Part shown: positions 43,614-52,894 of the stretch, piece by piece
How the letters are laid out: each line of letters begins with the position of its first letter
Numbering within the stretch: position 1 is the stretch's first letter
Origin: Synechococcus sp. CS-1328
GTDB taxonomy: Bacteria > Cyanobacteriota > Cyanobacteriia > PCC-6307 > Cyanobiaceae
NCBI RefSeq assembly: GCF_025128095.1
Contig: NZ_JAHLYT010000056.1
Span: 1 to 64,000, forward strand
Direction of reading: 5' to 3'
DNA: 64,000 bases
The notes under the pieces: model-generated
The model's database searches: none
Seen by the model: the letters and a program-made list of their open reading frames with translations, nothing else
Told to the model about the DNA's origin: nothing
Program-made: the position numbers and the translations under genes

Positions 43614-44135
43614 ATGCCGAACTTGTTGCGTTCTGCACCACCCCGGCGGCTACTGAGGGAATTCCTGCCGATCGCAGCCCTGCTGAGCGGGATTGTCAGC
43701 CTGGCGATCTGGCCGTTGGTGCGCTCGATCGAGCAAGGAGAGAGAGCCGCCTTGACAGCGGAAGCCATAGGGGCGTTACAGGAATCCAGGAGCGATATCG
43801 AATGGCTCTTCTCCGAAAGGCTGGCTGACATTCGCGTGATCAGCCAGCTGCCATGGGTGCGGGAGGCCGTGAACAGCCCCACGCCAGAACGGCTACGTCC
43901 CCTGAACGGGATCTTCCGAACGTTCATGGAGTCCTATGGCCGCTACAGCTCCTTCTCCCTGGTCAACCGCCAGGGCACATCGGTGGCACATGAGGGGCCA
44001 GCAAAGCTGGCGCCAGGCCTGGAGGAGTTAGCAACGTGTTCCACCTGGCTAAGAGCCACGAGTCCTTACTGGCGAAGGCCTGGTCCTTGGATCCAGGGCA
44101 GTTTGTCGTCGGCCCCGTGGATTGGTACCCGGTGA
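43614..44135 (+). CDS. N-terminal sensor part of a frameshifted diguanylate cyclase
   Basis: The first membrane helix (FLPIAALLSGIVSLAIWPLV) and the start of a periplasmic Cache-type sensor (residues 35-140: RSDIEWLFSERLADIRVISQL, RYSSFSLVNRQGTSVAH) are encoded here. The frame then runs off into meaningless sequence after ELAT at about 44033, exactly where the next reading frame (44036) continues the sensor domain. A single-base deletion in an A-run (GCAACG for GCAAACG) would explain it. Whether this is a real mutation, programmed event or sequencing error cannot be told. Confidence 0.75.
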   Translation: MPNLLRSAPPRRLLREFLPIAALLSGIVSLAIWPLVRSIEQGERAALTAEAIGALQESRSDIEWLFSERLADIRVISQLPWVREAVNSPTPERLRPLNGIFRTFMESYGRYSSFSLVNRQGTSVAHEGPAKLAPGLEELATCSTWLRATSPYWRRPGPWIQGSLSSAPWIGTR

Positions 44136-45343
44136 CCAAGCAATCCTGCGAACCACTGATCGGGCTGGCCGTTCCATTAGCTGACTCATCTGGAAGGGTT
44201 CGACTTGTGCTGCTGGTGAACATTCTTCTCAGCCCTTTGCTGCAGGAACAACAGCGAATCCTGCATCTGCACAACATCTCCGCGTTGACAGCCATTCTGG
44301 ATGCCCAGGGCCGTCCGATCAACAGCCTCATTGCAACATCCGGCAACATCGGCATCCCCGATACCCGGAGTGCAAGAGCGGATCCAAGGACTTGGCTCGC
44401 GATCCGACGCAAGTTGTTCAACGAGGGGCTCGTCCCAGCCTCCCTTCAGACAGACCATCAAGGCCTGTTCATCTTTTTCCAGGTGAACCCGCTGAAGACC
44501 AGGCGGCTCCTTGCCCAGCCACTGGATGGCGAGATCCGTCCGAGCCGACGGATTCTGGCCATCGAACCCAAGGAGTGGCCCTGGGTCTTGCTCATCCAGA
44601 TCCCGCAGAAGACCCTCCAGACCCACGAGTTTCTGGGGAAGGGCAGGGGCTGGACGCTTCTGGTGGCGCTCTACCTGAGCACAGCACTTCTGGCCCTGAG
44701 CCTTGCCTATACCCGGCTACTGCGCAGGATCCGCTACGAGGAGGTGCAGGGTCACAGCGCTGAACTTGAGCTGTTGGCCCGCACCGACAGCCTCACCGGC
44801 CTGCCCAATCGCCGCAGCCTTGAGGAGCTGGCCAGTTACGAACTGGCGCGGTGGCAGCGTCACCGTATTCCGCTGGCGATCCTGATGCTGGATCTGGATC
44901 ATTTCAAATCGGTCAATGACCAGTACGGCCATTTGGTGGGCGATGCTGTGCTGGTGGCCTTCAGCCGCATCTGCCAGACGGAACTGCGCAACACCGATAC
45001 CCTCGCCCGCTGGGGCGGCGAGGAAATCCTGGCCCTTCTCCCCAACACCGACCGTTGCCAGGCCGAGACCCTGGCCGAACGACTGCGCCAGGCCGTTTCA
45101 GCCATGTCGATCCCCATGCTGGAGAATGCCGACCAGGAGGAATCCCTATCGAGATCCGTATCGACGTTGCACATCACAACCTCGATCGGCATCGCCATCT
45201 GCCATGGCGATTCAGGCAGCTTCGACGCACTGTTGCGGGAAGCGGATGCAGCCCTCTATGCGGCCAAGGAGGCTGGCCGCAACTGTATCCGCCACGCAGC
45301 GACTGGCATGCAGGCTCCCCTGAATGCTGCACCCAGTGAATGA
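44036..45343 (+). CDS. Diguanylate cyclase (GGDEF), C-terminal part of the frameshifted gene
   Basis: The frame starts at GTG 44036 inside the Cache sensor: FHLAKSHESLLAKAWSLDPGQFVVGPVDW, continuing VPLADSSGRVRLVLLVNI (shown in part). A second membrane helix (GWTLLVALYLSTALLALSLAY) leads to a GGDEF domain with LARTDSLTGLPNRRSLEE, MLDLDHFKSVNDQYGHLVGD and the active GGEEI signature (WGGEEILALLPN). As a separate protein it would have one membrane helix and lose half its sensor. Fused with the upstream frame it is a normal Cache-GGDEF enzyme of about 575 residues, making c-di-GMP and opposing the EAL protein upstream. Confidence 0.85.
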   Translation: MFHLAKSHESLLAKAWSLDPGQFVVGPVDWYPVTKQSCEPLIGLAVPLADSSGRVRLVLLVNILLSPLLQEQQRILHLHNISALTAILDAQGRPINSLIATSGNIGIPDTRSARADPRTWLAIRRKLFNEGLVPASLQTDHQGLFIFFQVNPLKTRRLLAQPLDGEIRPSRRILAIEPKEWPWVLLIQIPQKTLQTHEFLGKGRGWTLLVALYLSTALLALSLAYTRLLRRIRYEEVQGHSAELELLARTDSLTGLPNRRSLEELASYELARWQRHRIPLAILMLDLDHFKSVNDQYGHLVGDAVLVAFSRICQTELRNTDTLARWGGEEILALLPNTDRCQAETLAERLRQAVSAMSIPMLENADQEESLSRSVSTLHITTSIGIAICHGDSGSFDALLREADAALYAAKEAGRNCIRHAATGMQAPLNAAPSE

Positions 45344-45440
45344 TCAGCGACTGCTGTGCGGTGATGGGTGTTCAGTGACGACTTTTCGATGATCGATGTT
45401 CGGCAATGGCGGAGGACGCACACTGATCCCTCATTGCTGG

Positions 45441-45596
45441 TCAGCGCTCGCCGGCAAACAGCCAGACAGCGGCGGCCAGCACAAACCAACCCAGGGGCGC
45501 CAGGTTGAACAACTCAGAACCAATCCCCATCAGCGGGGCCAGAAACCAGTGCACCACGGCCATGGTCAGCACCACCACCAGGGCCAGAATCGCCAT
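45441..45596 (-). CDS. 51-residue two-helix membrane protein
   Basis: A short gene with ATG at 45596 encodes MAILALVVVLTMAVVHWFLAP, then a GIGSELFNLAPLGW loop, a second hydrophobic run (FVLAAAVWLFA) and GER at the end. The two helices, good start and position 3 bp downstream of tsaC on the same strand support it as real. Function unknown. Confidence 0.75.
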   Translation of the reverse strand: MAILALVVVLTMAVVHWFLAPLMGIGSELFNLAPLGWFVLAAAVWLFAGER

Positions 45597-45599
45597 CGT

Positions 45600-46187
45600 T
45601 CAGAGGTGCCGCAGCGCTGACGGCAGTAGAGCACCTTGCCGCAGCACCTGCCAGCCTCCCGTTTCTCTCCAGGCCACCACCGTGCTGGCCTGCCCCGATG
45701 CCGCCGGCCAAGGCAGGGGAGCCAGCAGGGGCAAGTCCGGAAACTGATCAACCGCCTCCTCTGCAGTGGTGGCCGCCGGTTCCCCTGACCGGTTGGCACT
45801 GGTGGTGGCCAGAGGGCCGCTCAAGCGCAGCAGGGAGAGGGTGGTCGCACAGTCCGGCACCCGCAGCCCGAGGCTGTGGCCGCCGGGATGGAGCGCCTCC
45901 ACCAGGGCGCCGCGGCACGGCAGCACCAGGGTGAGCGCCCCGGGCCACCCCTGCTCGGCCAGGGCGAGCCACTCCTCTTGCCACACCAGAGCCAGGCAGC
46001 GGAGGAACTGATCCAGATCCGCCGCCATCAGGATCAGCGGTTTGTCCGGGGGCCGGTGCTTGAGACGCCAGATCTGGGCTGCGTGCTCAGGCCGCGCTGC
46101 CAGGGCCGGCAGGGTGTCGGTGGGGAGGAGGGCCGCACCCCCCTGCTGCAATCGCGCCGCCAGGGCAGGGGCATCGAACACGGGCAT
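45600..46187 (-). CDS. tsaC: Threonylcarbamoyl-AMP synthase (Sua5/YrdC/TsaC family)
   Basis: Makes threonylcarbamoyl-AMP, the first step of t6A37 modification of ANN-decoding tRNAs. The 195-residue protein shows LLPTDTLPALAARPEH, the KxR-type substrate motif IWRLKHRPPDKPL, LTLVLPCRG, SLGLRVPDC, and TTSANRSGEPA. It is the short (TsaC) form without the Sua5 C-terminal domain. It lies 39 bp downstream of prmC. Confidence 0.92.
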   Translation of the reverse strand: MPVFDAPALAARLQQGGAALLPTDTLPALAARPEHAAQIWRLKHRPPDKPLILMAADLDQFLRCLALVWQEEWLALAEQGWPGALTLVLPCRGALVEALHPGGHSLGLRVPDCATTLSLLRLSGPLATTSANRSGEPAATTAEEAVDQFPDLPLLAPLPWPAASGQASTVVAWRETGGWQVLRQGALLPSALRHL

Positions 46188-46226
46188 GGAGGGGTGGCGG
46201 ACGAAAACCGCGTCGGCGCCCAGGGT

Positions 46227-47132
46227 CTAGCGGGCAGCTGGCGGCTGTGGGGCACGCCGGGCCAGCGCGAAACGGAGAGTCCCCTCCAGGTCCGCTGCGG
46301 CCTCCACATCTTGCAGGGCGGCATCGCCGAGCAGGGCCAGAACGGCATCACTCTGATCATGGTGATGCTCCAGCAGCAGCAGGCCACCGGGTGCCAGGGC
46401 CTCAGCAGCGTTGGCGGCAATGCAGCGCAGGGCCGCCAGACCATCAGCACCGCCATCGAGGGCCAGGCGGGGCTCGTGATCGTGCACCACCGGATCGAGA
46501 GTGTCGACAACCGCACTCGGGATGTAGGGGGGATTGGCCACCACCAGATCGAGGCGGCCCCACCAGGGCCGCAGCGGCTCCCACCAGTGGCCCTGCAGGG
46601 GGGTGATCTGCTCTTGCACACCACCGAGCTGCCAGTTGCTGCGAGCGATCGCCAGGGCCTCAGCGCTCAGGTCCACCGCCAGTCCACGGCTGGCGGGCCA
46701 GGCACGTGCCAGGGCCAGGGCCAGGCAGCCCGAACCGGTGCCGAGATCGGCCCAGAGCAGGGAAGAGTCGGCGGGCTGGCCGATCGCCAGGGCCAGCTCC
46801 ACCAGCAACTCGGTCTCCTGGCGGGGGATCAGCACCCCTGGCGCCACCTGGAGCTGCAGATCGCGCCAGGGGCAAAGGCCCACCAGATATTGCAGCGGCA
46901 CGGCCGTGGCGAGGTGCTGGCTCCAGAGCGCGGCGAGATCCTTAAGCGACAGGCGCAGGGTCAGCTGCCGGTCTGGGTGAAGCCGCAGGGCCTGCAGCTC
47001 AGTCCAGGCCACTCCTCCGGCCAGATCGAGCAACCAGTCGAGGTCGGCCGCATGGCCTCCCCGCCCCAGGCAGCGGCGGCGCCACTCCAGCAAGGCCGTG
47101 GCGCTGACGTGCAAGGGGTTGGACGGAGCCAC
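46227..47132 (-). CDS. prmC: Peptide chain release factor glutamine methyltransferase
   Basis: Methylates the GGQ glutamine of release factors RF1 and RF2. The 301-residue protein has the N-terminal helical domain (LQYLVGLCPWRDLQLQVAPGVLIPRQETE in part), SAM motif LWADLGTGSGCLALALA, and the catalytic NPPY in LVVANPPYIPS. It precedes tsaC in a minus-strand run that also includes dprA, the common HemK-TsaC neighbourhood. Confidence 0.95.
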   Translation of the reverse strand: MAPSNPLHVSATALLEWRRRCLGRGGHAADLDWLLDLAGGVAWTELQALRLHPDRQLTLRLSLKDLAALWSQHLATAVPLQYLVGLCPWRDLQLQVAPGVLIPRQETELLVELALAIGQPADSSLLWADLGTGSGCLALALARAWPASRGLAVDLSAEALAIARSNWQLGGVQEQITPLQGHWWEPLRPWWGRLDLVVANPPYIPSAVVDTLDPVVHDHEPRLALDGGADGLAALRCIAANAAEALAPGGLLLLEHHHDQSDAVLALLGDAALQDVEAAADLEGTLRFALARRAPQPPAAR

Positions 47133-47187
47133 GCAACGGCAAGCGGCGACGAGGCCGGCCTTGATTGGTTCCAGGATGCTGTGCCCC

Positions 47188-48324
47188 TCAGCAGGGTCGC
47201 CAGCAGAGGCCCGGCTCAGCGTGCAGCACCCCCGTCAGTTCGAGCTGCAGCAGGGCGGTGACCAGCTGATCAGCCGGACGATCGAGGCGATGGCAGAGCT
47301 GCTCCAGCGAGGCGCCGGCCCCCACCGCCTCCACCAGGGCCTTGGCCGGTTCCGAGCAGGCAACTGCCGAAGCCCCGCTGCCGATCGGGGCAGCGAGCAT
47401 GGTGCCCTTGCGGGTCAGGGGGCCGGGCCCCAGCTGACGGATCAGATCGCCGGGATCCAGCAGTGGCGTCGCACCGCGGGCCAGCAGCCGGTTGCTACCG
47501 GCGGCAGAAACCCTGCCCGTATCGGCCGGCACCACCCAGAGCGGCAGCCCCTCCCGCCAGGCCCGTTCGGCCGAATGCAGGGCACCACTGCGCTCGGGGC
47601 ACTCCACCACCACCACGGCGGCGGCCAGAGCGACCTGCAGGCGATTGCGTTCGGCGAAATGGCCCGGTCGCACCGCCGCACCGGGGAGCTGTTCGGTGAC
47701 CAGCAGGCCCCGCTCGCCCACCTGATGCTGGAGCCGGTCGTGATGGCGCGGATAGACCCGATCCAGCGGTGTCCCCAGCACCGCCACCGGCGCTCCTGAG
47801 CCGCGCAGGCACCCGTCATGCACCGCTCCATCGATGCCTTCTGCCAGACCGCTCACCACCGGCCAGCCCGCTCCGGCCAGGGCCTCACCCAGCTGCCGCG
47901 CCACGGTGAGGCCATGCAGGGATGGCCTCCTGGTGCCCACTACCGCCACCGCCTGACGGCGGCGCAGCGGTGCCCAGAGGCTGCCCCGCCCGCGCCAGTG
48001 GAGGGCCAGGGGCGGGCGCTCCAGCCAACGCACCGCCGGCGGCAGGGATGGATCGCCGGGCAGCAGCAGGCGCCGATCCTCGGGTCGGGACAAAGCCGGG
48101 TGCAGAAGGGGATCGTCTCCCCAGGAGAGCCGAAAGGCCACCACCTGCTCTGTCAGCCGAGCCCCCCAGCCGGGCAGACCCTCCAACTGACGGCGGGGCA
48201 CCCGCCAGGCCTGCTCCAGGGACCCGCAGCCCTGCTCGAGGGCCTGCAATCGCTGCCAGCCCAGGCCGGGGCAGCGGCACCAGAGCCGCCACCAGAGCCG
48301 CCGCCGCGCCGGCCAGCCCACCAT
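47188..48324 (-). CDS. dprA: DNA processing protein DprA (Smf)
   Basis: Loads RecA on incoming single-stranded DNA in natural transformation. The 378-residue protein from ATG 48324 has an N-terminal HhH/SAM-like region (CPGLGWQRLQALEQG), then the Rossmann core with AVAVVGTRRPSLHG, PVVSGLAEGIDGAVHDG, VAVLGTPLDRVYPRHH, GHFAERNR, and a C-terminal winged helix (LEQLCHRLDRPADQLVTALLQLE). The open frame reaches 48495 but the added 57 residues are proline/serine-rich and unlike the family. ComF further right supports competence capacity, although other com genes are not in this window. Confidence 0.92.
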   Translation of the reverse strand: MVGWPARRRLWWRLWCRCPGLGWQRLQALEQGCGSLEQAWRVPRRQLEGLPGWGARLTEQVVAFRLSWGDDPLLHPALSRPEDRRLLLPGDPSLPPAVRWLERPPLALHWRGRGSLWAPLRRRQAVAVVGTRRPSLHGLTVARQLGEALAGAGWPVVSGLAEGIDGAVHDGCLRGSGAPVAVLGTPLDRVYPRHHDRLQHQVGERGLLVTEQLPGAAVRPGHFAERNRLQVALAAAVVVVECPERSGALHSAERAWREGLPLWVVPADTGRVSAAGSNRLLARGATPLLDPGDLIRQLGPGPLTRKGTMLAAPIGSGASAVACSEPAKALVEAVGAGASLEQLCHRLDRPADQLVTALLQLELTGVLHAEPGLCWRPC

Positions 48325-48500
48325 CGGCTGGGGCGAGGCCAGCGCTGACGCAGCAGGAGACTCAGAAGAAGGCAGCTCAGAAGGCAGCGGCACCTGAAGC
48401 GGCAGCGCACCCGACAACTCCCGAGGCGGCTCGCCAGGGCCACCAAACACAACGGACACCAACTCGCCCAACGAACCGCTCGCCGCTGAGAACAAGTGTA

Positions 48501-48992
48501 CTACTCACTGATCTGATCCGGGCCGATCTCCAGGCGCTCGATCGCTTTGTGCAGGTCATCCGGGAGGCGACGCAGCAGCCGGCGACGTTCCGGGCCTGCC
48601 GAGAGGTCGACCAGCACAAGCTCCACCCGCGCCTCGGCGGCAAGGCCTCCAGCCGGCCCCAGAAAGCGGCTGTGCCACGGAAGTCTCACGCCACTGCGGG
48701 GCAACACCTCACTCCAGAGCTCCACCGTGTCGCCATGCAACAGGGCCTGGCGATAGTCGATCGTCAACGAGACCACTGGCAGCTCCAGCCCCCGCGCCGC
48801 CAGATCCCGGTACGCCAGACCTGCCGCCGCCAGCGCCTCCACCCTCGCCTCCTCAAGCCAGGCCAGATAGGCGCCATGCCACATCACGCCAGCGTGATCG
48901 GTGTGCTGGGGCAGAACCCGGCGGCGCAGACACCATCCACGATTCGGAGAAGTGCCGGTCTCGATCCCGGCGGCGGGGATTTGTCTCTGCAT
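48501..48992 (-). CDS. Hotdog-fold acyl-CoA thioesterase (4-hydroxybenzoyl-CoA thioesterase type)
   Basis: The 163-residue protein has the hotdog signature QHTDHAGVMWHGAYLAWLEEARVEAL, with Asp and His positions as in 4HBT enzymes, and LTIDYRQALLHGDTVELWSEV. In cyanobacteria a close relative hydrolyses 1,4-dihydroxy-2-naphthoyl-CoA in phylloquinone synthesis, so that is a plausible role. The start is uncertain: ATG 48992 is used; a GTG at 49004 adds four residues. It is divergent from the Usp gene. Confidence 0.85.
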   Translation of the reverse strand: MQRQIPAAGIETGTSPNRGWCLRRRVLPQHTDHAGVMWHGAYLAWLEEARVEALAAAGLAYRDLAARGLELPVVSLTIDYRQALLHGDTVELWSEVLPRSGVRLPWHSRFLGPAGGLAAEARVELVLVDLSAGPERRRLLRRLPDDLHKAIERLEIGPDQISE

Positions 48993-49063
48993 CACGGTCT
49001 GCACCAGGGGGCGCTGTCAACCCTTCCATCGGCCATAGGCTGCCGCAGAGCTGGACCTGTCCT

Positions 49064-49912
49064 GTGTTCCGCAATCTTCTGATCGCCGATTCCGGCAAGG
49101 GTCATGTGGAGGAGATGGTGCGCATGCTGCGCGACATCCCCCCCTGCCGACAGGCCCGCATCAACCTGCTGCATGTGGTGCCCGAGCAGGCCGGCGAAGA
49201 CTTCCAGGAGCACTGGCAAAAAGCTGCGGGCATCGTGGCCGAAGCCGTGCAGCGGCTTGGACTCAACCCCGGCGATGTGAACACGATCATCCGCCAGGGG
49301 GACACCAAGCAGACCGTGCTGAAGGTGGCCGATGAGCTCAACGCCGATCTGATCGTGATGGGCTCCCGCGGGCTGGGACGCCTGCAGTCGATCCTGAGCA
49401 ACAGCGCCAGCCAGTACGTCTTCCAGCTCTCCACCCGCCCGATGCTGCTGGTGCGGGACGACCTCTACGTCCGCCACGTCAACCGCGTTCTGGTGACCGT
49501 GGACGGAACCGGCGTGGGTGACGACGCCCTACGCATGGCCTGTGAACTGGTGCGCGACATCCCCGGCGGCAGCCTGATCGGCGTCCATGTGACCCGGCAA
49601 GACATCACGCCATCCCGGGGCGGCAAGAGCCCGGTGGACGAGGTGCTGGAAAAGGCCGTGCAGCGCGCCCGCGGCTTTGGCGTCGAGATGCAGACCCTGC
49701 ACCGCACCGGCGACATCGGCCGCACCGTCTGCGCGGCCGCCGAGGAAGCCAAAGCAGACCTGCTGGTGATCGCCTCCCAGGACCGCAGGCCTCTGGTGGC
49801 CCAGGCCCTTGTCGACCTCGACAGACTGCTGGGCAGTTCGGTAAGCGATTACATCCGCGTGCATGCACCAGCCCCGGTGCTGCTGGTGCGCGAGCCGGAA
49901 GGGCGTCGCTGA
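49064..49912 (+). CDS. Tandem universal stress protein
   Basis: A 282-residue cytoplasmic protein made of two Usp domains. The first (VFRNLLIADSGKGHVEEMVR) ends with the nucleotide-binding pattern DLIVMGSRGLGRLQSILSNSASQYVF; the second begins VNRVLVTVDGTGVGDDALR and ends ADLLVIASQDRRP... SSVSDYIRVHAPAPVLLVRE. GTG 49064 is the natural start. Such tandem proteins bind ATP or sense stress; specific role unknown. It is followed by a region without a clear gene. Confidence 0.93.
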   Translation: MFRNLLIADSGKGHVEEMVRMLRDIPPCRQARINLLHVVPEQAGEDFQEHWQKAAGIVAEAVQRLGLNPGDVNTIIRQGDTKQTVLKVADELNADLIVMGSRGLGRLQSILSNSASQYVFQLSTRPMLLVRDDLYVRHVNRVLVTVDGTGVGDDALRMACELVRDIPGGSLIGVHVTRQDITPSRGGKSPVDEVLEKAVQRARGFGVEMQTLHRTGDIGRTVCAAAEEAKADLLVIASQDRRPLVAQALVDLDRLLGSSVSDYIRVHAPAPVLLVREPEGRR

Positions 49913-50301
49913 GGCTGCCGACTGAGGCCAGAGCCCGGCGGCTTGATCAGCCGTGGCCTCTTGTGCTGAGCGGCTGGCCTTCTCGCGGAACAGTCATGCA
50001 GTGGCAGGGGCCATCGCAGCAGGCCGGCAAGCAAACCGGGAAGGCAAAGGGCGTGGTACTCAGACCTGAGCTGATGGCGCCCAGGAAAGAGAAGAAGCGC
50101 CAATCAGCTGCCAGAAGAAACACGGCCACCCAGGCAAAGCAACCTCAGCCACAGCCAGAGCTACCCAGTGGCAAAACGGGCATCAAGGCTCCAAGCAAGC
50201 CAGAGGCCTGGCCCAGAGTGAATGAGCCAGGCCTGCTGACGCCTTAAGGCGCCTTGAACTGAAGCTCAGACGCAGGAGATCCGAATCAACCCGAAGACCG
50301 A
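49913..50301. other. Region without a clear gene between Usp and psbM
   Basis: A plus-strand frame at 49963-50247 is very rich in Lys, Arg, Gln, Pro and has no recognisable motif; minus-strand frames are no better. It may hold untranslated regulatory sequence for psbM, but nothing can be assigned. Confidence 0.4.
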
Positions 50302-50409
50302 TCAGCCGCCCTGACGGCTACTGGTCTGGATGTAAAGAATGATCAAAAACACCGCGGGCACCAGAACGAACAGAAGGCTGGCGACGAAACCGAGATCGTT
50401 GGTTTCCAT
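50302..50409 (-). CDS. psbM: Photosystem II reaction center protein M
   Basis: A 35-residue one-helix photosystem II subunit at the dimer interface. The sequence [20 protein letters not shown] followed by [15 protein letters not shown] matches PsbM of other cyanobacteria in length and pattern. It lies downstream of the ferredoxin gene on the same strand (84 bp between). Confidence 0.97.
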   Translation of the reverse strand: METNDLGFVASLLFVLVPAVFLIILYIQTSSRQGG

Positions 50410-50493
50410 AGCAGTGTCGGAGATGCTGGGAGGGTATCACCGCCATTCAGCCCTCTTTTCAGCCCCTTCATCGCTCGTTGCGATGCCACCCTT

Positions 50494-50979
50494 TCAGCCC
50501 GGCTGCGGATCGTCGGGACGGTCGCTCCCTGCCATGTCAGTCAGGGCGTCATCCGCGGGGATCTCCTCTGGCACTTCGATCGGCTCGGGCGGGGCGGGCC
50601 AGGCGGTGGGGCCCTCGGGCAGAAGCTGCTGGCTGGCCTGCGCCAGCAGAAGGTCGCGATCGGGAAGCCCCACCTGGGGACGGGTCAGCACCAGCACCGA
50701 GCGGTTCACGAGGGTCTGGCAGGCGAGGCGCCAGCCCTGGGGCCTGCTGCGCAACTTCTGCTCTTCCACCGCCGTGAGCGGGCTCAGGGCAGACGGCGTC
50801 TCCGGGTCTTCGACGATCTCGACAAAGCAGGTGATGCACTGGCCGCATCCGCCGCAGTTGCCGAGCTTGCCCTTGAGGCCATAGAGCTCCAGCCCCTGGC
50901 GCAAGGCCACCTCGCGCAGGTTCTCACCCGGGTAACACTCCACATCCTGACCTTCACGCACGAATCGGATCACGGGCAT
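50494..50979 (-). CDS. [2Fe-2S] ferredoxin-like protein with extended C-terminus
   Basis: A 161-residue soluble electron carrier. The 2Fe-2S ligands are in KLGNCGGCGQCITCFVEIVE, with a fourth cysteine in GWRLACQTLV; the spacing is of the adrenodoxin/bacterial type rather than the main photosynthetic ferredoxin. A proline/alanine-rich tail of about 60 residues is added. ATG 50979 is used. The gene is divergent from psbB and co-oriented with psbM, a neighbourhood I have seen conserved in marine and freshwater Synechococcus. Its partner reductase is unknown. Confidence 0.88.
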   Translation of the reverse strand: MPVIRFVREGQDVECYPGENLREVALRQGLELYGLKGKLGNCGGCGQCITCFVEIVEDPETPSALSPLTAVEEQKLRSRPQGWRLACQTLVNRSVLVLTRPQVGLPDRDLLLAQASQQLLPEGPTAWPAPPEPIEVPEEIPADDALTDMAGSDRPDDPQPG

Positions 50980-51184
50980 GGCGTCTATCCAGCTCAGCCC
51001 CCATTCTGAAACCGGCAGTTGCGCTCCGTAACTCAGGCTCCCGCCGGACCGGGAACAACCCTTACGATCACCAGCACTGATCGACTCAATGGCAATTCCC
51101 CGCCAATGGGTCAATCGTTGCTGGCCCAACCCCATCGACCGGATGGGGTTGGGCCAGCTCCCTGTTTCCCCGGACCTAACCCCC

Positions 51185-52744
51185 ATGGGATTGCCCTGGT
51201 ATCGGGTGCACACGGTCGTGATCAACGACCCGGGCCGTTTGCTCGCCGTGCACCTCATGCACACCGCTCTGGTTGCCGGCTGGGCCGGCTCCATGGCGCT
51301 CTATGAGCTCGCCATTTTCGATCCCTCCGACCCGGTGCTCAACCCCATGTGGCGCCAGGGCATGTTCGTGATGCCCTTTATGGCGCGTCTGGGCGTGACC
51401 GGCAGCTGGGGTGGATGGAGCATCACCGGTGAGACCGGTGTGGATCCAGGCTTCTGGAGCTTCGAAGGTGTGGCTGCTGCTCACATCATTTTCAGTGGCC
51501 TGCTCTTCCTCGCCGCCATCTGGCACTGGACCTTCTGGGATCTGGAGATCTGGCAGGACCCACGCACCGGTGAGCCGGCCCTGGATCTGCCCAAAATCTT
51601 CGGGATCCACCTGCTTCTGGCCGGCCTCGGCTGCTTTGGCTTCGGTGCCTTCCACCTGACCGGCGTCTTCGGTCCCGGCATGTGGGTCTCTGACCCCTAT
51701 GGCGTCACCGGTCACCTGGAGGCTGTTCAACCTGCCTGGGGACCGGAGGGCTTCAACCCCTTCAACCCGGGCGGCATCGTGGCCCACCACATTGCCGCGG
51801 GCATCGTGGGGATCATCGCCGGCATCTTCCACATCACCACCCGACCGCCGGAACGCCTCTACAAGGCTCTGCGGATGGGAAACATTGAAACGGTGCTCGC
51901 CAGTGCCATTGCCGCCGTGTTCTTTGCAGCCTTTGTGGTGGCAGGAACCATGTGGTACGGCGCCGCCGCCACCCCTGTCGAGCTGTTTGGTCCCACCCGC
52001 TACCAGTGGGATCAGGGCTACTTCAAGACCGAGATCAACCGTCGCGTTCAGACCGCACTCGACAACGGTGCCAGCAAGGCCGAGGCCTATGCCGCCATTC
52101 CTGAGAAGCTCGCCTTCTACGACTACGTGGGCAATAGCCCTGCCAAGGGTGGCCTGTTCCGCGTCGGTCCGATGGTGAATGGCGATGGCCTGCCCACCAG
52201 CTGGCTGGGCCACATCTCTTTCACAGACAAGGAGGGCCGTGATCTGGAAGTGCGCCGCCTGCCCAACTTCTTCGAGAACTTCCCCGTGGTTCTCCAGGAC
52301 AAAGACGGCATCGTGCGCGCCGACATCCCGTTCCGCCGGGCTGAAGCCAAGTACTCCTTCGAACAGACCGGCGTCACCGCGACGGTCTACGGAGGCGCAC
52401 TCAATGGCCAGACCTACACCGATCCTGCAGACGTCAAGCGACTGGCTCGCAAGGCCCAGCTGGGTGAAGCCTTCGAATTCGACCTCGAGCGCTACCACTC
52501 CGATGGCACCTTCCACAGCTCTCCGCGTGGCTGGTTCACCTTCGGCCACGCCACCTTCGCGCTGCTCTTCTTCTTCGGCCATATCTGGCACGGTGCTCGC
52601 ACCCTCTACCGCGATGTGTTCGCCGGCATCGACCCCGATCTCGGCGAGCAGGTGGAATTCGGTCTCTTCCAGAAACTGGGAGACCGCTCCACCCGTCGTC
52701 TGCCGGAGGGCTATGCACCTCCTGCCGGCTCCCCGCTCAGCTGA
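51185..52744 (+). CDS. psbB: Photosystem II chlorophyll-binding protein CP47
   Basis: The 519-residue core antenna protein of photosystem II. ATG 51185 gives the canonical N-terminus [19 protein letters not shown]. Six helices with paired His ligands are evident ([60 protein letters not shown]), and the large lumenal loop lies between helices V and VI. psbT follows after 24 bp. Confidence 0.99.
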   Translation: MGLPWYRVHTVVINDPGRLLAVHLMHTALVAGWAGSMALYELAIFDPSDPVLNPMWRQGMFVMPFMARLGVTGSWGGWSITGETGVDPGFWSFEGVAAAHIIFSGLLFLAAIWHWTFWDLEIWQDPRTGEPALDLPKIFGIHLLLAGLGCFGFGAFHLTGVFGPGMWVSDPYGVTGHLEAVQPAWGPEGFNPFNPGGIVAHHIAAGIVGIIAGIFHITTRPPERLYKALRMGNIETVLASAIAAVFFAAFVVAGTMWYGAAATPVELFGPTRYQWDQGYFKTEINRRVQTALDNGASKAEAYAAIPEKLAFYDYVGNSPAKGGLFRVGPMVNGDGLPTSWLGHISFTDKEGRDLEVRRLPNFFENFPVVLQDKDGIVRADIPFRRAEAKYSFEQTGVTATVYGGALNGQTYTDPADVKRLARKAQLGEAFEFDLERYHSDGTFHSSPRGWFTFGHATFALLFFFGHIWHGARTLYRDVFAGIDPDLGEQVEFGLFQKLGDRSTRRLPEGYAPPAGSPLS

Positions 52745-52768
52745 CCGCCAGTTCCTTCGAGGTAACCC

Positions 52769-52864
52769 ATGGAGAGCTTCGCTTACATCCTGATCCTCAC
52801 GCTGGCCATCGCCACCCTGTTCTTCGCCATCGCCTTCCGCGATCCCCCGAAGATCGGTAAGTGA
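52769..52864 (+). CDS. psbT: Photosystem II reaction center protein T
   Basis: A 31-residue one-helix PSII subunit: [20 protein letters not shown] then [11 protein letters not shown]. Length and the PPKI ending fit the family. It is 24 bp downstream of psbB, the standard psbB-psbT unit, and is followed by a terminator. Confidence 0.98.
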   Translation: MESFAYILILTLAIATLFFAIAFRDPPKIGK

Positions 52865-52894
52865 GAGTTCACTTGCGGCTCCAGGGTCGCTTCC

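Noticed and set aside
49963-50247. Basic 94-residue frame downstream of the Usp gene
   Set aside because: It is dominated by Lys, Arg, Gln and Pro, has no motif and no clear ribosome-binding site, and could be chance in GC-rich DNA.
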